This document shows, piece after piece, positions 6,692 through 13,898 of a stretch of DNA of 33,693 bases. Under the pieces are notes generated by a model, which saw only the letters and a program-made list of their open reading frames with translations, was not told the origin of the DNA and made no database searches. A program made the translations under genes and the position numbers. This stretch comes from JAIRTY01 sp050257395 (GTDB taxonomy: Bacteria > Actinomycetota > Actinomycetes > Streptosporangiales > Streptosporangiaceae): positions 1-33,693 of the forward strand of contig JBLMWU010000020.1 of the NCBI GenBank assembly GCA_050257395.1, written 5' to 3'. The first letter of the stretch is position 1, and each line of letters starts with the position of its first letter.

Positions 6692-8818
6692 TCAGCGGGT
6701 GCGGGCCCGGTGCAGCGCGGCGGCGTCCGGGTAGGCGGCGGGCCTGGCCAGCCGGCTCGGCCACCACATCCACCGCCCCACGTCCAGGGTGAGCGCGGTG
6801 ACCAGCACCGACCTGACGACGATGGTGTCGAGCAGCACCCCCAGCGCCACCGTGAAGCCGATCTCGGTGAGGATCACCAGCGGCAGGGTGGCCAGCATGG
6901 CGAACGTGGCGGCCAGCACCACCCCGGCGGAGGTGATCACCCCGCCGGTGGCGGCCAGGGCGGTGAGGGCGCCTGCCTCCGTGCCCGACCTGGTGGCCTC
7001 TTCGCGCACCCGGGTCATGAGGAAGATGTTGTAGTCGATGCCCAGCGCCACCAGGAACACGAAGGCGAACAGCGGCATCGCCGTGTCGGCGCCCGCGAAG
7101 CCGAACAGGTGCGTGAACGCCAGCGCGGACAGGCCCAGCGCGGCCCCGAATGACAGCACCACGGTGGCGATCAGCAGCACCGGCGCCACCACCGCCCGCA
7201 GCAGCAGCCCCAGCACGACCAGCACCACCAGCAGCACCAGCGGGATGATCACATTGCGGTCGCGGGCGGCGTAGCGCTCCACGTCCGCCCGGATCGCGGT
7301 GCCGCCGCCCACCTTGGCATCGGCCCCCCGGATGGCGTGAACGGCCGACCGGACCCGGTCGACCGTGGCGCTGGCGGCGGCGCTGTCCGGTTTGCTGGTG
7401 AGTGTCCCCTGCAGGTAGACGACGCCGGCGGCGGTGGCCGGCCGGGCTGCGAGGCCCGCGATACCCCTGGTCCCGGTCAGCGCGGCAGTCAGCTGCCGGG
7501 TAGCGGCGGCCTTGCCGAAGACGGTGACCGGCTCGCCCGCGCCGCCCGGGAAGTGCCGGGCCAGCGCCTGCTCGGCTGCCACCGAGGCGGGCTTGCCGGT
7601 GAACGACTGGGCGGTGGTCAGCGGCCCGATCCGGAAGCCGAGCAGGCCCAGCCAGGCGCAGGCGAGCACCACCGCGGTGACCGCCCAGACCGTGCGGGGC
7701 CTGCCCGCGACGGCCCGGCCGATCCGCGCCCACACGCCCCGGGTGGACGGCTCCGCGGAGCCGTACCGCGGCGGCACCGGCCAGAACACCCACCGGCTCA
7801 CGATCACCAGCAGGGCCGGCAGCAGGGTGATCATCGCGAGCAGGCCGACCCCGATCCCGATCGCCGCGACCGGGCCCAGGCCGGAGATGTCGGCGGAGTC
7901 GGCGACCAGCAGGCACAGCATCCCGGCGATCACCGTGGCGGCGCTGGCGACGATGGCGGGGCCGGCCCGGCGCAGGGCGATGGCCATGGCCTCGTGCCGG
8001 TCGGTGTGCCGGCGCAGCTCCTCCCGGTACCGCGCGATGAGCAGCAGCGCGTAGTCGGTGCTGGCGCCCAGCACCAGCACGACCAGGATGCCGGCGCTCT
8101 GCCCGTTCACGGTGAGGCCCTGCCTGGTGAGCAGGTAGATGAGGGCCTGGGCGGCGATCAGCGCGGCGCCCGCCGAGGCGATCGGCAGCACCCACAGCAC
8201 CGGGCTGCGGTAGGTGATCAGCAGCAGCACGACCACCACCGCCAGGGTCGCGTACAGCAGCGTGGTGTCAATGCCCTTGAAGATCTTGATCTGGTCGGCC
8301 GCGGTGGCGGCTGGCCCGGCCACCTGCACGCTCAGGCCGGCCGCTCCGCGGGACGCCGTGGCCCGCAGCCGGTCGATGAAGCCCTGGATGTCGCTGTGGA
8401 AGCCGAGCTCGGAGCCGACGATGACCTCCATCGCCCGGCGGTCGCGGGCGGGGATGGGGCCGGCCACCCGGCCGCGCACGGCGGGCAGGGCGGCGAACGC
8501 GCGGGCGTCCGCCGCGGCCTTGCGCAGGTCGGCGGGGGTCAGCCCGGACGGGCGGGTGTAGACCACCACCGCCGGGTTGAGGTCCCTGGCGACGAACCGG
8601 GCCTGCAGGTTCAGCGCCTGGGTGGATTCGGCGCTGGCTGGCAGGTAGGCGGAGGCGTCGTTCTTCTCGGCGCCCTGCAGCTTCCCGGCCAGCGGCGCGG
8701 TCAGCGCCGCCACGATGATCCAGAACACGAGCACCGCGTACTTGCTGCGCCGCCCGCACGGCAGGGCGGCGAGCCTGCGGGCCGTGCTGGTGCCCTGCGT
8801 GGTCCCTGGCGCGCTCAC
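6692..8818 (-). CDS. MMPL family (RND superfamily) transporter
   Basis: A 708-residue membrane exporter of the MMPL type. One N-terminal helix (about 27-46) is followed by a periplasmic porter domain, then a block of five helices, and the same arrangement repeats in the second half: 11-12 helices in all. The proton-relay Asp-Tyr pairs of MMPL proteins are present in both halves: D255-Y256 (STDYALLLIARYREE) and D595-Y596 (GIDYNIFLMTRVREE). Members export lipids, siderophores or drugs; the substrate here is unknown. Translation begins at GTG 8818 after GGGGGAGA. Its promoter region contains palindromes (8881-8894), so a repressor is likely, but none of the neighbours clearly matches. Confidence 0.9.
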   Translation of the reverse strand: MSAPGTTQGTSTARRLAALPCGRRSKYAVLVFWIIVAALTAPLAGKLQGAEKNDASAYLPASAESTQALNLQARFVARDLNPAVVVYTRPSGLTPADLRKAAADARAFAALPAVRGRVAGPIPARDRRAMEVIVGSELGFHSDIQGFIDRLRATASRGAAGLSVQVAGPAATAADQIKIFKGIDTTLLYATLAVVVVLLLITYRSPVLWVLPIASAGAALIAAQALIYLLTRQGLTVNGQSAGILVVLVLGASTDYALLLIARYREELRRHTDRHEAMAIALRRAGPAIVASAATVIAGMLCLLVADSADISGLGPVAAIGIGVGLLAMITLLPALLVIVSRWVFWPVPPRYGSAEPSTRGVWARIGRAVAGRPRTVWAVTAVVLACAWLGLLGFRIGPLTTAQSFTGKPASVAAEQALARHFPGGAGEPVTVFGKAAATRQLTAALTGTRGIAGLAARPATAAGVVYLQGTLTSKPDSAAASATVDRVRSAVHAIRGADAKVGGGTAIRADVERYAARDRNVIIPLVLLVVLVVLGLLLRAVVAPVLLIATVVLSFGAALGLSALAFTHLFGFAGADTAMPLFAFVFLVALGIDYNIFLMTRVREEATRSGTEAGALTALAATGGVITSAGVVLAATFAMLATLPLVILTEIGFTVALGVLLDTIVVRSVLVTALTLDVGRWMWWPSRLARPAAYPDAAALHRARTR

Positions 8819-8880
8819 GCGATCTCCCCCCGAGATGAGGCCAGTCTAGAAAGGCCCGGAAAGGCCCCTGACGCCCGGGG

Positions 8881-8925
8881 GATACGATGTATCGCGTTTG
8901 CTCAGACTGTCAAGCTATATCGCGA
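8881..8925 (-). promoter_or_regulatory. Promoter and palindromic operator of the MMPL gene
   Basis: On the minus strand a perfect -35 TTGACA (8913-8908) is followed after 16 bases by TACATC (8891-8886). The palindrome GATACGATGTATC (8881-8893) and the overlapping CGATGTATCG (8885-8894) cover the -10. TATCGCG occurs twice on the plus strand (8890-8896 and 8918-8924), 28 bases apart. A repressor bound here would block polymerase. This motif differs from the GAGAACG palindromes of the nearby TetR gene. Confidence 0.5.
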
Positions 8926-8932
8926 ATGTGCC

Positions 8933-8962
8933 TGACCGCCGCGGCCGCCGCCGCGGCGGTCA
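8933..8962. terminator. Perfect 12-bp stem-loop at the end of the DUF1348 gene
   Basis: TGACCGCCGCGG (8933-8944) pairs exactly with CCGCGGCGGTCA (8951-8962) across a 6-base loop. The last three bases are the stop codon of the DUF1348 gene read on the minus strand. It separates that gene from the MMPL promoter and probably ends transcription; no T-run follows. Confidence 0.6.
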
Positions 8963-9418
8963 CTGCAGCGGGAAGGTCTGGCCGCGCTCGGCCTCCGGGC
9001 GCGGGCCGAAGATCCGCCGCTCGGACTCGCTGATGGGCACGTCGTTGATGCTGGCCTCGCGCCGCCGCATGTACCCGTCGTCGTCGAACTCCCACAGCTC
9101 GTTGCCGTAGCTGCGGTACCACTGGCCGCTGGCGTCGTGGCACTCGTACTGGAACCGGACGGCGATCCGGTTGCCGCTGACCGCCCACAGGTCCTTGCGC
9201 AGCGCGTAGTCCAGCTCGCGGCTCCACTTGCCGCGCAGGAACTCCACGATCGCCGCCCGGCCGGTGACGAACTCGTGCCGGTTGCGCCAGACCGAGTCCT
9301 CGCTGTAGGCGCCGGCGACCCGTTCCGGGTCGCGGGTGTTCCAGGCGTCCTCGGCGGCCTGGACCTTCTGGCGGGCGGTCTCCTCGGTGAACGGCGGCAG
9401 CGGCGGTCGCGGGGCCAC
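8960..9418 (-). CDS. DUF1348 / NTF2-like family protein
   Basis: A 152-residue SnoaL/NTF2-like protein that fits DUF1348: PPFTEETARQKVQAAEDAWN near the start, AYSEDSVWRNRHEFVTGRAAI, WSRELDYALRKDLW, and the IAVRFQYECHDASGQWYRSYG stretch near the end. These are cone-shaped alpha+beta barrels; the function of the subfamily is not established, although members are often controlled by adjacent TetR regulators. The start GTG 9418 has GAGGAGG 5 bases upstream. The gene is divergent from a TetR gene, and two copies of the same palindrome lie between them, so it is very probably the direct target of that repressor. The C-terminal GPRPEAERGQTFPLQ looks flexible. Confidence 0.9.
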   Translation of the reverse strand: MAPRPPLPPFTEETARQKVQAAEDAWNTRDPERVAGAYSEDSVWRNRHEFVTGRAAIVEFLRGKWSRELDYALRKDLWAVSGNRIAVRFQYECHDASGQWYRSYGNELWEFDDDGYMRRREASINDVPISESERRIFGPRPEAERGQTFPLQ

Positions 9419-9450
9419 GGATCCTCCTCGGCAGGGGCGGAACTCGGCGT

Positions 9451-9503
9451 GAGAACGTCCGTTCTCCGGGGTCGACAGTACAGTTGAGAACGATCGTTCT
9501 CAA
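9451..9503. promoter_or_regulatory. Two matching TetR-type operators between divergent genes
   Basis: GAGAACGTCCGTTCTC (9451-9466) has 7-bp arms around a 2-base centre. TTGAGAACGATCGTTCTCAA (9484-9503) is a perfect 20-bp palindrome with the same core, GAGAACG-N2-CGTTCTC. Centres are 35 bp apart. One lies close to the DUF1348 start and the other just ahead of the TetR start at 9520, so one repressor could control both directions. Confidence 0.85.
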
Positions 9504-9519
9504 GGACGCCCGGGGTGCC

Positions 9520-10107
9520 ATGGAGGAGCGGGAGGCGCGCGAGCGGGTGCTGGCGGCGGCCGGTCACCTGTTCTACGCGCGCGGCATCCAGGCGGTGGGG
9601 ATGGACGACATCCGGGCCGAGTCCGGGGTCCCGCTCAAACGGCTCTACCAGTGTTTCCCGTCCAAGGACCGGCTGACCGAGGCGTACCTGGCCCGCCGGG
9701 ACGAGCAGTGGCTGGCCGCCCTGGCCGCCCGGGTGGACCGGGCCCGCCAGCCGCGCCAGCGGGTGCTGGCGGTGTTCTCGTTCCTGGAGGACTGGTTCGC
9801 CGAGCCCGGCTTCCGCGGCTGCGCGTTCATCAACGCCGCCGGCGAGATGGGCACCGTGTCCGCCCCGGTCGCGGAGATCACCCGGCAGCACAAGCGCAAG
9901 CTGCGCCGCTATCTGGCCGCCCTCGCCGCCGCTGCCGGGGCCGCCGACCCGTCATCGCTCGCGGCGGAGCTGCTGCTGCTCATGGACGGCGCCATCGTGG
10001 CCGCCGCCACCGGCGGCACCGCCCGCCCCGCCGCCCATGCCCGGGCCGCCGCCCGCCGCCTGCTCGCCGCCGCGGTGAGCGGCGCTTCCGCCCCGCAGCC
10101 CGGCTGA
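9520..10107 (+). CDS. TetR/AcrR family transcriptional regulator
   Basis: A 195-residue regulator. The N-terminal HTH (about 8-54) is clear: VLAAAGHLFYARGIQAVGMD, DIRAESGVPLKRLYQCFPSK. The C-terminal ligand domain has GFRGCAFINAAGEMG, a motif seen in TetR members near NTF2-like and oxidoreductase genes. The ATG at 9520 is chosen over an in-frame GTG/TTG-type start at 9484, because the latter sits inside the operator. There is no strong ribosome site (GGGGTG is the best candidate). It most likely represses itself and the divergent DUF1348 gene through the two GAGAACG palindromes. The inducer is unknown. Confidence 0.9.
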   Translation: MEEREARERVLAAAGHLFYARGIQAVGMDDIRAESGVPLKRLYQCFPSKDRLTEAYLARRDEQWLAALAARVDRARQPRQRVLAVFSFLEDWFAEPGFRGCAFINAAGEMGTVSAPVAEITRQHKRKLRRYLAALAAAAGAADPSSLAAELLLLMDGAIVAAATGGTARPAAHARAAARRLLAAAVSGASAPQPG

Positions 10108-10253
10108 GGCCCGGCTGGCTGGCCGCGGGAAACTGAAGGCGGGGTGCCGTGCCCGGCCGGCGCGGCTCGCTCTGCCCGGGTTTGATCCGGTCCGCCCGGG
10201 AAGGTTGTCCTGCGACGCCGTGGCGGGGGCCGCGGGGCGAGGGAGGCCGCCGG

Positions 10254-11078
10254 TTGCAGACGTTCATCGAGAACTACGGGTACCTGGCGATCTTCGTCCT
10301 GATGCTGGCCGAGTCCGCGTGCATCCCCATCCCCTCCGAGCTGACCATGGTGTTCGGCGGGGCGCTGGCGGGCGGCGCGGTCCCCGGTATCCACCTGAAC
10401 CTGGCCCTGGTGGTGGCCGCGGGGGTGGCGGGCAACGTGGTGGGCAGCTACCTGGCCTGGGGGGCGGGCCGCTGGGGCGGGCGGCCGGCCTGGCGCCGCT
10501 GGGGGCGCTACCTGCTGCTGCGGGAGGACGACATCGACCGGGCCCAGCGCTGGTTCGACCGGCACGGGCCCGGGGCGGTGTTCTTCGGCCGCCTGCTGCC
10601 GGTCATCCGCACGTTCATCTCGCTGCCTGCCGGGTTCGCCGAGATGCGCCCGCTCCGCTTCGGCATCTACACGACCGCCGGCTGCATTCCCTGGACGCTC
10701 GGCCTCGCCTATGCCGGTTACTTCGTCGGGGCGAACTGGCAGTCGCTGGTGTCCGCCTTCCACGGCCCCACGTACGCGCTGGCGGCCGTGATCGGCGTCC
10801 TCATCGTGATCGGCCTGGTCATCCTCATCAGGCGCCGCCGCCGCGAAGAGGCCGGCCCCGGTCACGGGGACGCGCCTGGCGGCGGCCGGGACCGCCGGGA
10901 GGGTGACGGCCGGGAACCCGCGGCACAGGACGGCCAGCACCGTGGGGCGGACGGCAGCCGGCCCGGCGGCCAGCACGACGGCCAGCCCGGCGGGCGGGAC
11001 CGCGAGCCCGGGGTGGCCGGCCGCGGCACGTCCGCCGCTGGCCGGACCGGCCGTGAGGGTCAGAGCTGGCCGCGGTAG
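10254..11078 (+). CDS. DedA family membrane protein with long hydrophilic tail
   Basis: A 274-residue protein. Residues 1-200 form a typical DedA/SNARE-associated domain: ESACIPIPSEL (20-30), a GNVVGSYLAWGAGRWGG block, and the signature FFGRLLPVIRTFISLPAGF (110-128) with its conserved arginines, then a final helix near 175-192. DedA proteins are proton-dependent and several flip undecaprenyl phosphate or phosphatidylethanolamine. The tail (about 200-274) is Gly/Arg/Asp/Gln-rich and looks disordered, which is longer than usual. Start: TTG 10254, because GGGAGG (10241-10246) sits 7 bases ahead and homology starts here. The last 19 bases overlap the 3' end of the convergent LLM-hemerythrin gene. 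Confidence 0.85.
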   Translation: MQTFIENYGYLAIFVLMLAESACIPIPSELTMVFGGALAGGAVPGIHLNLALVVAAGVAGNVVGSYLAWGAGRWGGRPAWRRWGRYLLLREDDIDRAQRWFDRHGPGAVFFGRLLPVIRTFISLPAGFAEMRPLRFGIYTTAGCIPWTLGLAYAGYFVGANWQSLVSAFHGPTYALAAVIGVLIVIGLVILIRRRRREEAGPGHGDAPGGGRDRREGDGREPAAQDGQHRGADGSRPGGQHDGQPGGRDREPGVAGRGTSAAGRTGREGQSWPR

Positions 11079-12706
11079 AAACCGTGCCGGGCCAGCGGCT
11101 CGATGAGCTGGGCCTCCTCATAGGCCAGGTGGGACAGCAGCGTGTCGGAGAGCACGCCGACCGCGTGGTCGAGGCCGGAGAAGTCGTCCGGGTTGCGCAG
11201 CAGCCCCACCAGCGCCTGGTCCACATCGCTGAGGACCTGGTGGATGACCTTGTGCTCGCCGGCCAGCCGGTCGATCACCGGGGCCAGGCCCGGCTCGGCG
11301 GACCGCAGGTGCGGGAAGATCCCCTCGTCCTCCAGCGTGTGGTGGCCGGTGACGACCCGGCAGTAGGAGGCACAGTACGCGCCCAGCGTCCAGTCGTTCT
11401 GCCGCATGGTCATCTCGTTGATGGCCGACCGGGCCGCCGCGGCCTCCAGCGCGCCCGCGCGGACCTGATCGATGAGGTCGCGCACCCGGCTGAGCTCGCT
11501 CCGCAGGTGGTCATGCACCTCGATGAGGTGCGCGCCGATGGCCCGGCCGCGCCGGGTGTAGGTGGCGTCCGCGGGGGCGGGCGGGGCCGACGGCCGGGTG
11601 GCCTCATCCCACAGCCGGACCCCGGTCAGCCGCTCACCCGTGTCCGGGGTCGGGGTCAGGCCGAGCGCCGCGGGCACGCCGCCGGCGGCCTGCCCGCTGG
11701 GAGCGGCCTCTGCGCCACTGGCGGCAGGTGTGCGCTGCGCGCTGGCAGCGCTCGCAGCCTGCCCGCCCGCTGAGGCCGGGGTGGCGGAGCCAGCGGCTGC
11801 GGCGGCATCGGCACGGCGGCGCCGCTCGGCGTCCACCAGCTCGCGGACGGCGGGGGCGATCTCCTGGCCGAACTGCTCCAGCACGGCCGGGGCGTCGCCG
11901 CCGAGGATGAACGCGCTGATGCCGTCCGTCAGGGCCAGGGCCGCCAGTTCCTCGGCCCACTGGCCCGGCGGCCCGTGCAGGAACCCGCTGCTGCCTGCGC
12001 TGATCTCGCCGCTGATGTTGAGCAGGCGGCGGATGGCGGCGGGCTCGCGCCCGGCGGCCGCCGCGGCCTCGTCGATGACCGCGTTGCCCGCGGCGAGCTG
12101 CTCCGGCTGGATGTAGCCCAGCGACGGCAGCCAGCCGTCGGCGGCCTGGCCGGTGAGGGCGAGCATGCGGGGTTTGTACGCACCGAGCCAGATGCCGATG
12201 TCATGTGCGGGCGCAGGACCGCGCTTAGCGCCGTTCACCTGGTAAAACTCACCGCCGGCCCGGAGCACGCCGGGCTGGCCGGGGTGCCAGATCCCGCGGA
12301 TGATCCCGATCGCCTCGGCCAGCGCTGCCAGTGCCTGCGGCGGGCTGAGCCGGCGGCCGCCCATGGCCGCGATGGCGTCCCAGAACGCGCCCGCGCCGAG
12401 GCCGAGCTCGAACCGGCCGCCGCTGAGCAGGTCCAGGCTGGCGGCGCTGCGGGCCACCACGGCGGGCTGGCGCAGCGGCAGGTTGAGCACGTTCGGGGCC
12501 AGCCGGATGGTCTGGGTGCTGGCGGCGGCGTAGCTCAGCAGGGTCCAGGTGTCGAGGAAGCCGGGCTGGTACGGGTGGTCCTGGAAGGTGGCCAGGTCGA
12601 GCCCGGCCTGCTCGGCGAACTGCGCCAGCGCCACGGCGAGCCGCGGCTCCTGGGCGCCCGGCGTGATGAACGCCCCGAACTGCAGGTCATGCCCGTAGTC
12701 AGTCAC
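11060..12706 (-). CDS. LLM-class (F420/FMN) oxidoreductase fused to a hemerythrin domain
   Basis: A 548-residue two-domain protein. Residues 1-295 are a luciferase-like monooxygenase barrel: FGAFITPG, ATFQDHPYQPGFLDTW (39-54), SGGRFELGLGAG (95-106) and GIWLGAYKPRML, a pattern close to F420-dependent enzymes. Residues 296-385 are an Ala/Gly/Ser/Pro-rich linker. Residues 386-548 are a hemerythrin/HHE-type four-helix bundle with candidate iron ligands H393, H398, H400, H455, H456, E459, H485, H489, H526 and E530/E531. The combination suggests a flavin- or deazaflavin-dependent reaction tied to a di-iron site that senses or supplies O2 or NO. Start GTG 12706 after GGAG. A 14-bp palindrome overlaps the promoter. 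Confidence 0.9.
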   Translation of the reverse strand: MTDYGHDLQFGAFITPGAQEPRLAVALAQFAEQAGLDLATFQDHPYQPGFLDTWTLLSYAAASTQTIRLAPNVLNLPLRQPAVVARSAASLDLLSGGRFELGLGAGAFWDAIAAMGGRRLSPPQALAALAEAIGIIRGIWHPGQPGVLRAGGEFYQVNGAKRGPAPAHDIGIWLGAYKPRMLALTGQAADGWLPSLGYIQPEQLAAGNAVIDEAAAAAGREPAAIRRLLNISGEISAGSSGFLHGPPGQWAEELAALALTDGISAFILGGDAPAVLEQFGQEIAPAVRELVDAERRRRADAAAAAGSATPASAGGQAASAASAQRTPAASGAEAAPSGQAAGGVPAALGLTPTPDTGERLTGVRLWDEATRPSAPPAPADATYTRRGRAIGAHLIEVHDHLRSELSRVRDLIDQVRAGALEAAAARSAINEMTMRQNDWTLGAYCASYCRVVTGHHTLEDEGIFPHLRSAEPGLAPVIDRLAGEHKVIHQVLSDVDQALVGLLRNPDDFSGLDHAVGVLSDTLLSHLAYEEAQLIEPLARHGFYRGQL

Positions 12707-12726
12707 AGTTCTCCAGCCGCCCGCTT

Positions 12727-12746
12727 GTTGAGGCCTCAACTATATA
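12727..12746 (-). promoter_or_regulatory. Promoter with perfect 14-bp palindrome ahead of the LLM-hemerythrin gene
   Basis: GTTGAGGCCTCAAC at 12727-12740 is a perfect palindrome. On the minus strand it directly follows TATATA/TATAGT (12746-12739), a good -10, so it would cover the transcription start. The TTGA-N4-TCAA form is common for MarR-type repressors. No such regulator is adjacent. Confidence 0.6.
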
Positions 12747-12814
12747 GCGGGAACCACGGTGCCCGGCCGGGCACCTGGCGCGGGACCGTTCCCGGCCCCG
12801 CGCCAGCGCCCCGG

Positions 12815-13038
12815 CTACCGGCTGACGGTCGCGCCCCAGGCGGTCTGGTGGTACTGGCCGCCCGCCGGCGGTTGCCGGACAGGCACCAGAGGAGCTCCGC
12901 CTCGGTCGCGGTGGCGGCCAGGCCCATGTAGTCGCCGGGGAACGCCACCGGCGGCGGCGCCTCATCGGAGACCGCGGCCCAGCGCAGGACGCTCGGCGGC
13001 CCGACCGCCAGCAGGGATAACCGGGAACGCACTGGCAT
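12815..13038 (-). pseudogene. Small gene with probable frameshift
   Basis: A start at ATG 13038 is preceded by AAAGGAG (13055-13049). The first 56 or so codons have the G/C-rich third positions of a real gene and encode a plausible protein (PPVAFPGDYMGLAATATEAE, then LLWCLSGN). Around 12870 third-position G/C falls in this frame and becomes high in the -1 frame, which continues as PAGGQYHQTAWGATVSR to a TAG at 12817-12815. Joining the two gives a protein of about 74 residues. Either a one- or two-base indel broke the gene or the base call is wrong in the GCCGGCGG-rich run. Without the shift the frame runs on to 12736 with poor codon use. Family not recognised. Confidence 0.4.
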
Positions 13039-13127
13039 GGGGGGATCACTCCTTTAACAGATGGGGTGCCCCCAGTCTCACCTTCTGTGGCACAGCGGTC
13101 ACCCCCCGAACCGGGCGGGACTCATCC

Positions 13128-13889
13128 TCAGGCGATCTTGCGGTGGTAGGTGGCCATGGCGACGGCGTACGCGACGGCGAGGAGGCCGGCGCACCAGCCG
13201 AGGGCGATCCAGATGCCGCTGCTGACCGGCTGCTGTGCGAGCAGGTCGCGGACCGTGTTGACGATGGAGGTCACCGGCTGGTTGTCGGCGAAGGCGCGCA
13301 CCGGGCCGGGCATGGTCGCGGTGGGCACGAACGCCGAGCTGATGAACGGCAGGAAGATGAGCGGGTAGGAGAACGCGCTCGCGCCGTCCGCGGACTTCGC
13401 GGACAGGCCCGGGATGACGGCGATCCAGGTCAGCGCCAGGGTGAACAGGATCAGGATGCCGGCGACCGCGAGCCATGACAGCACTCCCGCCCCCGAGCGG
13501 AAGCCCATGCCGACGGCGACGGCCACGACCACCACGAGCGAGACGAGGTTGGCGACCAGCGAGGTCAGCACGTGCGCCCACAGCACGGACGACCGGGCGA
13601 TCGGCATGGACTGGAAGCGCTCGAAGATGCCGCTCTTCATGTCCAGGAAGAGCCGGAACGCGGTGTAGGAGATGCCTGAGGCGATCGTGATGAGCAGAAT
13701 GCCGGGCAGCAGGTAGGTCACATACGAGCCCGGGCCGTGCTTGATCGCGCCGCCGAACACGTAGACGAACAGCAGCATGAAGGCGATCGGCATGATCGTC
13801 GTGGTGATGATGGTGTCCAGGCTGCGCGTGATGTGGCGCAGGGACCGGCCCAGCAGGACGGCGGTGTCGCCGAAGAAGTGCCTGTTCAT
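13128..13889 (-). CDS. ABC-2 type transporter permease (DrrB-like)
   Basis: A 253-residue membrane protein with six predicted helices (about 29-47, 57-80, 107-128, 139-158, 172-190 and 226-246). The ABC-2 signature is seen in the stretch MKSGIFERFQSMPIARSS (84-101) and in FLPFISSAFVPTATMP with VTSIVNTVRDLL near the end, as in DrrB/daunorubicin-type exporters. With the ATPase encoded 9 bases upstream it should form a two-component exporter; the substrate is unknown. ATG 13889 has AAGGAA 5 bases ahead. It is the last gene of the padR operon. Confidence 0.9.
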   Translation of the reverse strand: MNRHFFGDTAVLLGRSLRHITRSLDTIITTTIMPIAFMLLFVYVFGGAIKHGPGSYVTYLLPGILLITIASGISYTAFRLFLDMKSGIFERFQSMPIARSSVLWAHVLTSLVANLVSLVVVVAVAVGMGFRSGAGVLSWLAVAGILILFTLALTWIAVIPGLSAKSADGASAFSYPLIFLPFISSAFVPTATMPGPVRAFADNQPVTSIVNTVRDLLAQQPVSSGIWIALGWCAGLLAVAYAVAMATYHRKIA

Positions 13890-13898
13890 TGTGGTTCC

